From contig OU015524.1 in NCBI GenBank assembly GCA_907165065.1, positions 40,925,295 to 40,989,294 of the forward strand: a DNA stretch of 64,000 nucleotides, given 5' to 3'. Each line of letters begins with the position of its first letter. Position 1 is the first letter of the stretch. The DNA comes from Caprimulgus europaeus. Taxonomy: Eukaryota; Chordata; Aves; Caprimulgiformes; Caprimulgidae. Under the pieces are notes generated by a model that saw nothing but the letters and a program-made list of their open reading frames with translations, did not search any database and had not been told where the DNA came from. Positions 13,448-26,740 of the stretch are shown one piece after another. A program made the translations under genes and the position numbers.

Positions 13448-14514
13448 GTAAGTCTCATTATTATATCAAAAGCAGGAGGTGGAGGTAATTTATAGCATGA
13501 AGTTCCATAATTTCTTAAAACAATTTTTTCTTACAGCTGCAAAGAACAAATACATGGACATATGTTATTATTCCATAAGCTCTTAAATGAATTAGTATTA
13601 ACAAAGTTGCTAATATTAAATAAATGCTATTACATAAGAAAGACTTTGGAGAAGTACACAGAGAATATGAAAATAATATTCATATTTGTATGCTTTATTC
13701 ATATTTGTTAGTAAATTGCATAAAGCATGTTAAAATATTTCTGTCAGCAATTAAGGAAAAATAAATTTAAAATGTAGTGTAAGCTATAACAGCAGTTCTT
13801 GTGCTGGTCTTGATGAAAAAGCTATCTCTAGTTTACAATTAAATGGGTGATCAGAAATTGTGGAAGGTATTAGCTCAATCTAAATTAGAATTCAGATATG
13901 AAGAGTGTAAGTTCTCTAGGGATGTATAGGTGGATTGGAACAACACTTTCTTTCAAATCCTTTGTATCATAATAATGTAGAGTGACTCCAACTTAAAAGT
14001 ACTCCCTTTGAGGTATATTTTCATGTCAACCCATGGAAAAATATGTTTTAAAGAAGAAAGTGGATTTAGAGAAATTTTCATGGTAGTGAGAGGTCCAGAT
14101 TGGCTTAAATTACCGAGCAGTAATTGGAAGTTTGAAAGTTATCCAAATAATCCATTATGGTAGTCTACCTTTCAGGATACTGTTTCTTTTTTTCCTACTG
14201 GTCATCTCCACTTACTGTAATAGCTGCCTTTCAGTATCATCCTCCATGTTTACTATACTGTTAATATAGAGACAAAATAAAGGTAGATCTTGTGTAGTAT
14301 GGCATTATGAAATTTTGTGGTTTGGGGAGTCTTTATTTTACACTATAGTATAAAAGCACAGTTTTATCTGAGTACATGCCTTATTTGCAGTTTCTTTAGA
14401 AAAATATCTCAGCTAACTTCTTGAGTGCACTGTACTAAACATCACAGTTACTATGGGTATGTGTAGAAAGCATTGTCTGAAAGCAACTATCATTGTTCTG
14501 TATTTTTTGTATAG
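13448..14514 (+). other. RGS7 intron
   Basis: A 1,067-nt intron with a canonical GTAAGT donor and a TTTTTTGTATAG acceptor. AT-rich; I see no repeat family or other gene in it. Confidence 0.93.
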
Positions 14515-14613
14515 TCTGTCTATGGCTTACAAAATGACATTCGAAGTCACAGCCCTACCCACACACCAGTACCGGAGACTAAGCCACCCACAGAAGATGA
14601 ACTACACCAAGAG
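14515..14613 (+). CDS. RGS7: RGS7 coding exon: linker and start of GGL region (33 codons)
   Basis: The exon follows ...TTTTTTGTATAG and encodes SVYGLQNDIRSHSPTHTPVP then ETKPPTEDELHQE. The Ser/Thr/Pro-rich stretch (SHSPTHTPVPETKPP) is the linker; EDELHQE begins the GGL helix that pairs with G-beta-5. It matches human RGS7 residues of about 229-261 (from memory). The exon is phase 0 at both ends (99 nt). The donor is GAG|GTTTGA, poorer than the consensus GTRAGT, so splicing of this exon may be less efficient or regulated. Confidence 0.95.
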
Positions 14614-15358
14614 GTTTGAAAAATAACTACAAACATGTACTTTTAAATGAACTTTTCAGGAAAGTAGATACTATGCCAAAAATTATCATAACTGGGAGGT
14701 ATGTTCAGAACAGATCTAGCAAATGTTTAGTAAACCTTTTCCTCATTTCAGGTTGTATGGATTTAGATATGCAACTTCTATTAAAATTAATAAGACAAAA
14801 ACTGAATTTTTTTTGTATCCTGCATTGAATAGTTAAAGGCAGTTAGCAGCAGTCCAGTTAGTGGGTTCTTAGCATAGCTAATCCCATTAGCCCCTTTAGC
14901 AGTAGACACCTCGCCTCGCTCTTCAACACTGATTTGCGGTTTGGGGGTATACTTACCTCTTTGTGTATGCACGTATAGGTTCAGACATTTATCTGCTGTT
15001 CACGCTTCATTCATCTTTCCTGAGGTGTTAGAATTGGAAGAAGGTAAATGTCTGAAGTATTAGTAGTTCTCTTCAAAATCCTAATAAACAGCTAATTGGA
15101 TTTCTGTTGATGAACCTTTAGGGAAGATGTTATCTTGAGTCCTTTTTTTTTTTTTTGTCTCTGTATGATCTTTTCTCTTTGATGGAAAATTCCATTTATT
15201 TTAGAATTACATTGGTGATACGTTGTTTTAACTCAGATATATTTCTCTTCTGGGCCCTACGATAAATTTAGGTTAAATTACAGCCCTAATAAAAAAGTTA
15301 TGGAAATAGAGTCGAGCAATGAATTACTCATAACACTCTTTGCCTTCCCTTCCTGCAG
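14614..15358 (+). other. RGS7 intron
   Basis: A 745-nt intron starting with the weak donor GTTTGA and ending in TTCCCTTCCTGCAG. No other feature seen. Confidence 0.92.
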
Positions 15359-15420
15359 ATTAAGCACTGGCAAATGCAATTAGACAGACATAGATTAAAA
15401 ATGTCAAAAGTTGCAGAGAG
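15359..15420 (+). CDS. RGS7: RGS7 coding exon: GGL domain core
   Basis: The acceptor CCTTCCTGCAG and donor GTAAGT bracket 62 nt encoding IKHWQMQLDRHRLKMSKVAE plus the first two bases of a Ser codon. This is the amphipathic N-terminal helix of the G-protein gamma-like domain, the surface that forms the obligate dimer with G-beta-5 and keeps the protein from degradation. In the RGS7 I remember from human the same stretch reads IKYWQIQLDRHRLKMSKVAD, so only conservative changes are seen. Confidence 0.97.
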
Positions 15421-16933
15421 GTAAGTATATTGTCACATCTTCTGGTTTTTCAGTTAGACTGATAACTATAGGGAAAATGTCAGTATGAAATATCCTCAAA
15501 GAAAGAGAGACAAGGGAGGTCAGGTGTCATAGAAATAACTGATGAGAGTTTACTTTAAGTGGGAGGTATGAAGTTTTTTTATTGATAAAAGATGGCCTAG
15601 ATATTCCATGATACATTTCTGATGAACCCAAGAGTCACTGAAAGAGCCTCTGGTCACAAGTGGTCGCAAGTTTCACCTTGCATTGGCAAGGAGGCTAAAT
15701 GGAAATAGGTCTGGGGTTACTGTTGTGATATTTCAAAAGGGCAGTCACGGACCGAGCAATGGAACTGATTGGCAGAGCTGGCTGCATGAGGAGCTCGGTC
15801 CTTGAATGAAATGAGTCTGAGCTTACTTCAGATCAGAGGATGTAACACCGTTAGGAATCTTTGAATAAGACCAAAATTTGTCAGAAAGGGACTAGAAAAC
15901 GAATAAAACAAAAAGCCCCTCAGAAAGACTGACTACAGCTTAGGTAGAGAAGAGGTAGAGAAAAGGAATGCTCCATCTTACACATCAAATACAGAGATAG
16001 TGAAAATTGCAGAAAATTAAGCTACATAAGGCTTGGTAAAGGAAATTAAGCCAAATACAAATGGTTCTTAATCCTCTAATATACGTTTGTGCATGTGTGT
16101 CTATTTATAAATGTGTATGTATGCATATGCATACAAACATATAAATATGTATTTATAAAGACAACACGTTAAGAATTTGTGTTTGCTGAACACTAAAAAT
16201 GGAATGTAGGCTAAATATAATATAAATAGGAATGAGAAGAAGGAATATTTGTCATTATTTTTTTCAGTAATTATGAAGCAAAAGGAAACATGGAAAGTGG
16301 GAAAAAGGTCATGGGAAATGTAAATTACCAGAATACAAGCAAAATTTTCAACTGAGTCAGACCAATTCATGAGTACCGAAGAATTTGGAAAATAAGTTGG
16401 GTTTTTTTGGAAAGCAATAAATTTGGGAGTAGTGCCATTTGATTATTAAATAATAAAAATATTAACTGTATTTAAAAGAGGAAAAAAGAAGTCTCAGCAG
16501 CTTCAGAGCTAATAAATATGACCTGAACAGCATGCAGTGGTTTAGAACAGATTTTAAAGGAACTGATAGTTAAAACTATAAGGGTATAAAATATTTTCCT
16601 TTACGAAAGCAAATGTGCATAGAAGAGGTTGCTTGATTTAATTTATTAGTGCCTAAAGAAGACCTAAAAGGAGCTATATGGAAGTACTAGGGAAGTTTGT
16701 TGTTTATTTTATTTCAGCTCTTGATAAGACCTGAGCCATGCCTCCTTCTTCAGGGTTCCACTTTTAAAAGGCTTGAGCAAACCTGTGTAGCCCGAGCTTG
16801 TAGCTGACTTTTGAGTGTATGCACATGCACTTACTATGGTTCAGTTGATGCAAGGTAACATGTTAACTGAGGTAACCTGATCAGGTTTTCTCACCTCCTG
16901 ACATGACAATGTTTGATGCTTTTGTTTTCCTAG
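15421..16933 (+). other. RGS7 intron
   Basis: A 1,513-nt AT-rich intron with a GTAAGT donor and a TTTGTTTTCCTAG acceptor. It has short TATG/CATA-rich simple sequence around 16,090-16,160 and no recognisable gene or mobile element. Confidence 0.92.
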
Positions 16934-17044
16934 TCTATTAGCTTATACAGAGCAGTATTTGGAATATGATCCTTTTCTTGTGCCCCCTGATCCCTCAAAC
17001 CCTTGGATATCAGATGACACCACTTTCTGGGAACTGGAGGCAAG
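16934..17044 (+). CDS. RGS7: RGS7 coding exon: C-terminal GGL half with NPW motif
   Basis: 111 nt between TTTGTTTTCCTAG and GTATAT. The codons read [36 protein letters not shown] and part of a Ser. They complete the GGL domain, including the conserved Asn-Pro-Trp of G-gamma-like sequences, and enter the linker that packs against the RGS domain. The phase (one base completes the preceding Ser codon, two bases open the next) fits both neighbouring exons. Confidence 0.97.
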
Positions 17045-17517
17045 GTATATGATTTTGTTTATTCTTTTGGAGTAGGGGGGTATAACAGGCTTTTCTTGAT
17101 ATGTGAAAATTTCAGATAGAGATATTGCAGAAAGATACTGAGGCAGAAGGGGAATGAAGTACCCTTTTGGTCTTTCCAGCTTTAAGTTTCATAAGGTGGG
17201 AAGACTTATGGATTAATAGATCTGGCCAAAAAGTTACAGTAACCAGTTTCCAGGGTTCCTATGTGGGGAAAAAGGACACCTTTTAAAATCGAATAACTTT
17301 TCCTAGTCGGAAGTCCTTGTTCTTTTGTGTAAATGCATGTGTATTACCTTCATCCTGTGTAAGTACTAATGGCCTGCTTGCTCGTCTCCAGATATAAGCA
17401 AACTGGAAAGTGAGAAATCTGTGGTTGAACTTTAAGACTCTGTCTAAATTATGAACACAGAGTATTAGAATGCTGAAGTATGGATGATTGTAAGTTCTAT
17501 TGTTTTCACTTCTGTAG
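17045..17517 (+). other. RGS7 intron
   Basis: A 473-nt intron with a GTATAT donor and a TTTTCACTTCTGTAG acceptor. Nothing else recognised. Confidence 0.93.
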
Positions 17518-17643
17518 CAAAGAGCCAGGACAGCAGAGGGTGAAACGATGGGGTTTTGGCATGGATGAAGCTTTGAAAGACCCTGTGGGAAGGGAGCAGT
17601 TTCTCAAATTCCTGGAGTCAGAATTCAGTTCAGAAAATTTAAG
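17518..17643 (+). CDS. RGS7: RGS7 coding exon: start of the RGS domain
   Basis: 126 nt encoding [40 protein letters not shown] and L plus part of Arg. It includes the lead-in [12 protein letters not shown] and the first RGS helices. The conserved SSEN turn, whose Asn touches the switch regions of G-alpha and stabilises the GTP-hydrolysis transition state in RGS proteins, is intact. The donor is GTAAAT. Confidence 0.98.
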
Positions 17644-20600
17644 GTAAATAAGAGGGACTTTATTTTTAACAGTTTGTAAGATACGTTGGTGTTTTGGGAT
17701 TTTTTTTTTTTTTGTCTGATAGCTTTCTTTTAATTTTTCGACCCCTTCAAAAATTTTCCTGTGTCTTACCTTTCAGAATCCGTTCATGCAGATTGTTGCC
17801 TGCTTCCATATTCAGGCTGAGGGAGAGACTGATGTAGTTAGCAGAGACTCACATGAAGCATATTTTCCCATTAATGCTTAACTTTTGATCAAACTACCCA
17901 CATAAGAGCTTTTCTCTCAGCTCATTTTATTAAACAGGTTTTAACCATTGACCCATTCAAAGCCTGTTCAGTATCTTTTATTAAGTCTGATATTATGAGA
18001 ACAGTAAGATTAAAAAAGATAATTTGTTGAAAAATAAATAAGGGATTTAAAAGTAAAATTCATAGACTTTCACTGTTGGTCAGGTTTCTGGGCACCATTG
18101 GTCTTTTGAAAATCTCCACCAAGATTCTAATACTTGTGGATCTGACACAACAGAAGTAGTGTGGCAGCTAGCTCTCAAATTCCTCATTAACTGGAAAGTG
18201 GAAAGGTGCTGCTAGTGTGTGAAGCTTAAAAAAAATAGAAAAACCCTGTGTATACAGAATTACTTTTAAGTAAGGGAGGAAAAATTATTTGCTTTTAAAA
18301 AATAACAGTCCATCTATTAGCTAATAGCATGTTTTGTTGTCGCTGTTCTAAGGAAGCCATATTTCTGTAAAAATTATTTGAAAGAGATTAATAACAGCCT
18401 TTTTATAAATAAGTCAAACTGTACATAGTACAAAAAAGCATGTATTATTTTTCTCTTTATCCTACCTTCTTGTCAGATGTTATCTGTATCACTTCCTATT
18501 CACCAATAGCATAAGGAGTATGAAATCCTATTTGCACACATTCTAGAATTCAAAAAAATCCGAAACCACTTTTTTTCTATGCCAGTTCACACTCTGAAGT
18601 GGTGCAGCACAGCCATTCATACTAGAGTTACATTTATGTAGCACCTTACAAGAGGGATTTAGCATTTTGTGGTGTTAATTCATAAATGCTGAATAGTTGC
18701 ACAGACCTCCTTGTTGTTAATTTAAGTTTGTCAGCAGTATAATTGGAGGTGGACTTCTATACGTTGCTGACCATCTTCATATTCAAACATTGAATTTTGC
18801 ATCACAAATGTATATTAGATAGTCTGGAGCTTATATTTTCCAACTGATTTGTTTGCCATTATCCCTGTGAAAATATTGCCTCGCCTCTATGTGTATGTTG
18901 ATAACTTCATTAGAGACAGATACAGGGATTTTTTTTTATTAAAAAATGCAAGTGATAAAAAGAAAATTTTAAAATCAGAAAAATACCAAGAAAAGGAAAA
19001 GTTGTTTTTTTGTTGTTTTTTTTTTTTTTCTAAAGACCATCCTGGTAATTCCTTATGCAGAGCAGCTGCTCAACATGAACCTATCCAGTCCAGTGTGTGC
19101 AGCAGTTTCTATGCTTTTCTGTGATTAATTTGTCTCTCTGCCAACTAGGCTGTTACGTGCATAATCCCTTGCTCATTTTTCTAATCCTATTTACAACACT
19201 AACCACAGGCAAACTGCAAGTGACTGATCCAGAAAAATTCCCTAGAGAAATTTGTTCAGAGCTGATTCCTTGACATGCCATCTACTCTTCTATCTCTCTC
19301 TCTAGATTCTTATATTGGCATTATAAAATATAATATCTGAGCAACAGTGAATATGAGCTTAAAGGCTGTCCCTGGTCAGGATCAGGCAGGGGATCAAACT
19401 TGCACTGAAAAAGTGCTTTCTATGATGATCAGATGAAGGAAAACTGTCTCACAAGCTCAGAATTATGTTTATGAATTCTCAAATTGTGGGGAAATCAAAT
19501 CTTCGACTGAGAGTGCCTAATCTGGCTGAGAATCTCATTCTTAGTGGATATAGATACTGTTTTAAGAAACAAAACAGGGATGAGAAAACCTGAGCCACGT
19601 GTTAAAACTAAGAACTATGCAATGATTAGGAATGCAACCAGATTTCACCTTCTTACTCTATATCTCTGTGCTTTTTTTCTTTGCCTATAAATTGGTATTA
19701 ATAATATGTCACTCTCTAAAGTCTCGTTGTAAAGCATAGCAAAGAAATAAAACTGTCTAAACAGTTCTGTCAGTGCAGTAGCTTCATTACAGTGTGATTT
19801 CAGTTTGCTAACACCCAGGTTAAATTCTGCATTCACCTAACACAGGCTATGACTTGTAATCTCTTGTTACCATGCAGATTTTTTTGAGGGATCACTTTGC
19901 ATGCTGCTCACGAAACAGAACAAATAGCTAAAGTAACATGATTGGGATAATAAATTTACAAAATCCCCACTGCCTATTACAAAAATGGTGATCATTGTTT
20001 AAAATTCACAAGACCTAAGTTTGAGCATGATCCAATACTACTGAGCTTAGTCACAAGGCTGTCCAAGCACTGAAAAAGGACTTTTCAAAGAGTGGGAGAG
20101 TGAAATGAACCTTACTGAAATATGTCAGCTGGAGACCTAATTTCTTTCATCTCTGTAGAAAATCTCCATTCCTCTCCGTATCTTTCCTTTGTCTGTAGTG
20201 TTGCAGAATTCTTTGGAAAGTTAATATTCATATGCTGACTGTACATTTGCTACCAAGGGTTGTTTTGTAGGAATTGCAGACTGTAAAGATCTAAATGGTT
20301 TCAGGCCTCCCAATCTCAAAGCCTGGCCAAGTCATTATGCAGTATTGCAGTAGATGTGAACTCCAAGGTAGTGCTAAGACTGCAAAAGTCTCTCTAGTGA
20401 AGGGACAGTGCTGACAGGACATCTTCCATGATGCACAGAAGGAAAAGCCACTGGACCCCTTACCTCTTCCTTTGATCCTCATTTATTAGCTTCCATAATG
20501 TGTGAGTAAATTGAGAAAAGGGGCTTTGAGTTCTGGTTTTCCAGAAAAAAGAAGAGAGGGACTGAGGAGTTAGCTAGATTTAGATGTTGTCTCTCGATAA

Positions 20601-23204
20601 ATTTTTTTTTTACTATCCACTTGCAACCTGAGATATTGTGAGGTGTTTATTTTGAACTCATCAATTTAAATTGTTGTAGAAATATTCTGTATGGGAGATA
20701 GAGGCTTCAATTATGTCTTGTAGAAAAAATAAATAAAATCCCACATTTACACTACTAAAAATTTGCAATGTTACCTACAAACTGTTTCAGTTAGTGTTTA
20801 ATTTTATGTTTAACTTACTTCAGTGGTTCTGGTTTTTCTTTTAATAACACCATAACAGTGCTTTTACTAGAGAAGAGGGAGAACAGTGCAAGAGATTATG
20901 TTTTCTTTTTAATCCAGCCTGTTTCACTTTCATTTTTTTGCTTTTGGTTACTGATTATCACTCTTGATACACTCTGGTGTTCAGCCTGTAAGGATGTGTC
21001 TATACAACCTGACTATTCTATGAACCTGAATGTTTCATCAAATAAGTTAAATTTATCTCCCATCTATTTCCCCATAATTGAGTATAACCTACTGTATGGA
21101 AACAGTTTACTTGCAAGAGAAAATAGTATCCTAAGGCATGTTTGTGGTGAATTGCAGAAGTATTGGCAGTGATATAATGGAACAAAGAAGAATGTGACAG
21201 CTTTGAGCTAGATCCTCAGGATGTCTGCAGGGTGGTAGAAAATGTGTGTTTACAAAGCACATCTTTCCCTTTCATTTTTCTATTCCTTACCTGACTTCGA
21301 TACACATGAGTCAGTTGCAGAAGCATTTGAAGGGGTTAGCACTGCAGGATATACACTTTTAAATGCAAATATCGAAAGTAGCTTAGGGAAACCAAAGTAG
21401 GTTGCCCAAATTTGACGGAGTGAACTGGATTAGACTTTGTGGGCTGTGCAGTTTTTTAACTTGAGTTATGAGGCCTGTATTCTTACTGCATTGCCATCAG
21501 ATTCTCAGGATACATCCCCAGGCTCTGTGCAGATCTGTGTTCAATTCACACTGCAGCTCATACAGAGAAGTGATGTTACCCAGAATTTTTGAAACTGAAG
21601 TTCTTCTGTTGGCACAGACTTCCTTTGTGACCTTGAAGAAACCACTGTACATTATTACATTATTAATATATTTGCAAACCTGGTACAATATTACTTTTCT
21701 GTCTCTTGGAGAATCTTGGAGGATCAGTAGACAGAAAGTCTGCTTAGACACTATGGAAATTGAAAGGTGTAGAAATACCTAAAGTAATCATGTTGGTAGA
21801 GTGAAGCTGACCATAATGGCTTGTCAGTGATGAGCATGAGCTCCTTCCATCTGTGCTACAAAGGAATTTCAAAACAGGACTATGAAAGACTAATTGCTTC
21901 CTGGAAGGTAAATCACCTCAAGTGAAGAATGTCTTTTTATGAGGAATACTGTAAGGTTTTTTTTGCTATGCTTTACTGTCTTCCCTTAAGAGTTGTTGCA
22001 GTAACTATATTACAATTTGCATTGCGGATGATACCATTTTGCTTTCTTGAGGGGTCTGAGTACAGTTCTGCTGTACCTCTCCCCTGTCCTATCCCTGTTT
22101 AACTAAGCTAAGAGAGCTCAGTTTCATCTCAAAGTGTAAGCAGGGTGGAAACACATTGTAAACGTACACGTACACCGAAATTATTTGTCAACTTTGAAAA
22201 TCCAACTTATTTAACTTACTTCAAGGTTCAGCTTATCTGTTCCACAGGATCAGTTGTGTCAAAACAATAATGAAAAGTTGCAATATATCTTGCATATTTA
22301 ACAAAGTCAAACTTCAGTTAAGCTGTTGAGGTGTGAGGAGTAGGGGGGAACTGGGTAATCTGCACCATGTTGAAGCATGCAGAACCAGCTGAATTTAGAA
22401 TTATTTTGTGCAGTGAGACAGTCTGAACACCCATAGAAGAAATAACAATAAAACAGTCATAATAGCAAATAAAAAGTTATTATCAAAGCTTATATTTTGT
22501 TATCTGTGATCACAAAGTGCTCAAGACCTTTTCAGGGATCCTACTCCAGACTGAGTGAGAAGGATACAATGAACTGACCTGCTCTGCATGTGGCTGCCTG
22601 ATGTTGGTTTGCTTACAAGCAGAAAATAAGAGAGAATGAGCACTTCCATTCAGTATTTTACTACAAATATGTATAGAAATGCAATGCTGAAGAAAGAAAT
22701 TCAATTATAGTGGGCAAAACAATCACTTTTTCAGTTTATACATGATTTGTGGAGTAATAGTAACAAAATTCCAGTTACACAGTTTATAGTTTAACAAGAC
22801 TCAGAGACATTAATGTAGATAACGACAGAAGTTCTTACTACCTTTTGAAGGAATCTCAAAAAGCAAGAGGTTTATAAGCAATATAAACCTTATGGTTCAG
22901 GTGAAATGAAATCTCAGTTTTATTCCTGTTAAATAGAAACCTTCCCATAAGCAAGTTATCCATACATAAGTAATGAAAGATTTCCCACCCATCTCATGAA
23001 AAGGCTTGTAACAATTGCTTGTTATGGTGGATTGATTGACTGAGACAGCATACCAGAATGTTGATTCCAACCTAAAATCACAGATTTTTCTTATTTTGGC
23101 ATGTTTTAGATGAAAACTTCAGTTATTTTATTTTTTTTAAGAGTGTGAGCACTTCATTAATGATCATACTGAATTGGAAGTCACAATGCTATATTGTGCC
23201 ATAG
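17644..23204 (+). other. RGS7 intron (5.6 kb)
   Basis: AT-rich intron between a GTAAAT donor and a TATTGTGCCATAG acceptor. It holds poly(T/A) runs (for example 17,700-17,714 and 19,015-19,031), a short CT-rich run near 19,290-19,305, and short open frames with no family resemblance. I see no mobile element or embedded gene that I can support. Confidence 0.88.
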
Positions 23205-23391
23205 GTTCTGGTTAGCAGTAGAAGACCTGAAGAAGAGGCCTATCCGTGAGGTTCCTGCTCGTGTCCAAGAAATCTGGCAAGAATTTCTTGCTCCGGGAGC
23301 ACCCAGCGCTATCAATCTAGATTCAAAAAGTTATGACAAAACCACGCAGAATGTAAAGGACCCTGGAAGATACACATTTGAAGATGCTCAG
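23205..23391 (+). CDS. RGS7: RGS7 coding exon: central RGS domain (62 codons)
   Basis: 187 nt that complete an Arg codon and then read [60 protein letters not shown] and AQ. This is the RGS core: helix [12 protein letters not shown], the [12 protein letters not shown] helix and turn, and the INLDS segment that contacts G-alpha. Compared with the human protein as I remember it, changes are few (PIREVPARV for PIKEVPSRV). The donor GTCAGT follows GCTCAG. The reading frame happens to stay open into the intron, but splicing here is required by the next exon. Confidence 0.98.
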
Positions 23392-26300
23392 GTCAGTTTG
23401 CAGTCCTGTTCAGGGACATTTGAAATGGAATACTGTCTAGTAAAATCTAGAAAAATAAGATATATTTTTGAATTAATGCTCTGTTTCCTAAAATGCCATT
23501 TTGGCAATGCAATTTGGTAACATTATTTCTTTCATGAGGCCTATGAATTACTAAAGCTCTTCATCAAACTTCTGTGCCTGGCACAGAGTCTTCAAGTGGG
23601 CTTCAAATAAAGCAAAGCATATAGTGCTGTGAAAATGATATTTTCATGTTCCTGTTTGCTTAATTTTCTTACTCAGCTACATTAAGAGAAAAGCTTCCCC
23701 ACACACACACTGATTTGTAGTTCTCAAGATCTGTCTCTGTAAGACTTCTCTTGATACAGGCTCTATATCTGTTCTCTCAATGCATGTCCAAAAGTGTTGT
23801 TATCATTTATAGGAGTCATAGGTTCCCATCATGAAAAGAATACAACCCATGTGAGAAATAACATTTTGTAAGAGCTTGTGCAGAAGTATCTTATTTCATG
23901 GATGTTGTATATTCTATACCTTATTAAGCTACTCTCTACAGAACATTGGGCAAAGATCCTAAGGATCTACTCTTCAATAATCAGTATTACAGCAGTAAAG
24001 AACAGTCTGTAAATGTCTTTTTTGGCTTTAGGGGTCTGATTTAGCCACAATTTGAATATGATCATGGAGTTAAATTTGTGAAAATACTTATATTTTTGAG
24101 ATTGGAAGTAAAAGTTAAAAAAATGAAACTAAAATATAAATCTTGAGTTTCCTCAGAAGAAAAAACAAATACTTCTGTATTAAATGCAACTCTTCATGTG
24201 ACTTATAACTTAATATTTTATCTTTGGAGACTTCTGAAAAAAGCAATAGAAAAGAATTGAATTCACAGTAAAAGTAGTAGAATGAGTACCATCCTCCTTT
24301 TTCATCAGCAGCCCAGTGATGAAAATTTAATTATTAATGCAAAGTGAAATGGTGTCAAAAGGAGAGATTGAGATCATATCCCTGCAGAATGTCCTACAGT
24401 TTGATTATTAGGTCATCATCTTGGGAGTCAGGAGATGCTGCTGCAAGTCCCACAGGGGAGAGAAGGGAATTAAATCGGGGCATTATACTTTTTGGGAAAG
24501 TGCTTCTGCCCTAAATAAGAGGTGGAATAATTCTACCACCTTTTCATTTTGCTATTGAGAATAGCAATCTATAAATAAAGTTTTCTTTAAACACTATATC
24601 ATACCCACTGTTTTAAAGTACATTAAGCCAAACACACAGTTTTCACTTGCATCTGCTGACCTCCTGGAGATTTAGGAATGCAGTGTATATCAAAGATATA
24701 TGTTACACAAATAAACAATCTAGCAAAATTAATGGTTTAAAAAAAAAATACCTCTTTGCAGTTGAGTCAGTAAAGGACAATTAAATTATTTTCCAGTATC
24801 CTCTCTTTTGTTTTTTGTGTGTGTGTGTGTGAATATAGATGTAAAATTTCAACACCATTTTATTTCCAGATCTCTCTTCTTTTTTTTTTTCTTCATTTAT
24901 CGAAGATGTGGAGTATTCAGTCTTTATGCAAGCAGGACTTTTCCTCTTGTCAGACCTCTGCTTATTTGATCTAGTTCAGCATACATCTTAAACCTGGAAG
25001 CTTTAATTTCTCTGGGAAAAGGGGTCAGACTGTACCTGCTGTGTTCTGACTTGAAGCTCTAGGACCTTTACAGAGTGCCCCACCTGAAGTGGCAGGGTTT
25101 TGTCAGTAGTAGGGCTCTGCCTCTGCAACAGGCTCTTTATGGCCTGCCAGTTGGGAAAGAGACCACTTACAGTCATTCTGGTGGTTGGCAGGTCATTTAA
25201 TTGTGATTAAAAATGTTTTGAAAAGCATTCCTGGACTTGAAAGATGGCACCACAGAACTCCGTGTCAAATTAGAGTGATATATAAGTAAAAATAGACCTC
25301 GATTTCTGACTAATGTGTACATTAACAATATTAATACAACCTAATTTATTCCTATTTTTGCGGGGTTGCATTTTGCACAGAAGTAACATTTTAATGCCCA
25401 TCACCATTGATATGTACAACAGGAGCAAAGTCCTTTCTACTCTCTGTTGAATACATTGTCTGCTTTCATAGAAACTGTGTGGAATAAAAACTCCCCAAGT
25501 GAACTAGCCCAAGTTCTGAATATACACCAGAATTTCTCTGCTTAGTGCAAAAAATACAATTAAAGGCACTTAGAATAATTTCTGGAGTTTCTAATATGAC
25601 AAAAATTTAAAATCAGCTTTAATTTTACCTTGCCATAATTTTCAAGCAGGGTGGTTTGTTTGTTTTATTTCTATTCACTACTCTTATGTAGTACCAAGCT
25701 GAGAAACAGTATTTATTTTATAGTTTATTTGCTGTTTCCTGATTGCTGTTCTACAAGTTTCCTATAGTAAAAGGTAGGGTTTGAGTAAAAATTAAGATAA
25801 AAATAGCTAACACAATTTAGTGGATTTTTAAAAAATATTTTTGAGAGTATTTCCTATTCCAATTGCTATTTCTACAAATCTCTTCCCTAACATTACAACT
25901 GGAACTAGAATTATAAAATGTCCTACATCATAGATTTTTAGTTTTTCATATTTTACAGAAATGAGAATGCTCCAAAAAGAAAAGCTCTATAAATTTCCTG
26001 TATAATTTCTTTTCTGAATAAAGGTTTCTAGATTTTCATATATCTTTGAAGAATAAATATCTTGGAAATTAGATTAGCCTGGAACTGTTTTTCAATTTGC
26101 ATGTGTATTTTCCTTTTTATATTGTCAGCTGGATAGCAGAATAAATAGCTGTCAAAGGATGTTTTCAAGAGTAGCCAAGAAATATCCTCCCCACCTAAAG
26201 CACTTATTTGGGGCGCTGAATTAGAAATCTAGTATCTTTTCCCAGCCTGTGAAGTCAGAAACTAATTCAGAAAATCTGATGAAGAAGGATCTGCAGCTCC

Positions 26301-26650
26301 CGATTCAGTTGCTTAGCTAAACTGAGTAATGTAAGGGAGGTTTGAAACTGGGCCTTAGCTAGGATTCAGTTGTAAATTCTTAGAAAAATAATTTCATAGT
26401 GGAAGTAGGGGCTATAAATTATAGAGAGATGTATTGTGTTCTTTATACATAACAAATAGGTGAGATTTCTGCTTTAAGAGTAAAGAGCAACTCAGCCTTA
26501 AATTCAGAATGGCAACCTGTTATCCCATAAGATATATCATACAAAATAGTGCTAGCTGGTACACATTCCACAACTAAAACATATATGACTGTCTCCCATT
26601 TTACGTATATCTTCTTTTATAAGAGTAACAGCTCCTTCTTTCCCTTTCAG
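23392..26650 (+). other. RGS7 intron (3.3 kb)
   Basis: AT-rich intron ending in TTCTTTCCCTTTCAG. It contains a short (CA)n run at 23,701-23,710 and a (GT)n run at 24,816-24,831. No mobile element or gene recognised. Confidence 0.9.
24816..24831. repeat. (GT)n microsatellite
   Basis: Eight GT units in the RGS7 intron, preceded by a T-rich stretch. Confidence 0.8.
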
Positions 26651-26740
26651 GAGCACATTTACAAACTGATGAAAAGTGATTCTTATCCTCGTTTTATACG
26701 ATCCAGTGCCTACCAGGAGCTGCTACAGGCCAAGAAAAAG
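26651..26740 (+). CDS. RGS7: RGS7 coding exon: end of the RGS domain (30 codons)
   Basis: 90 nt between CCCTTTCAG and GTATTG encoding [20 protein letters not shown] and [10 protein letters not shown]. The DSYPRFIRS segment is the last G-alpha contact region of the RGS domain, and the basic LLQAKKK end is the branch point for the alternative C-termini. The exon is phase 0 at both ends, so it joins any of the three downstream exons in frame. Confidence 0.98.

Noticed and set aside
23392-23520. Extension of the RGS-domain frame past the exon end (to 23,520).
   Set aside because: A GTCAGT donor lies at the expected RGS7 junction and the next exon continues the protein in frame; the extension is intron read-through with no known isoform.
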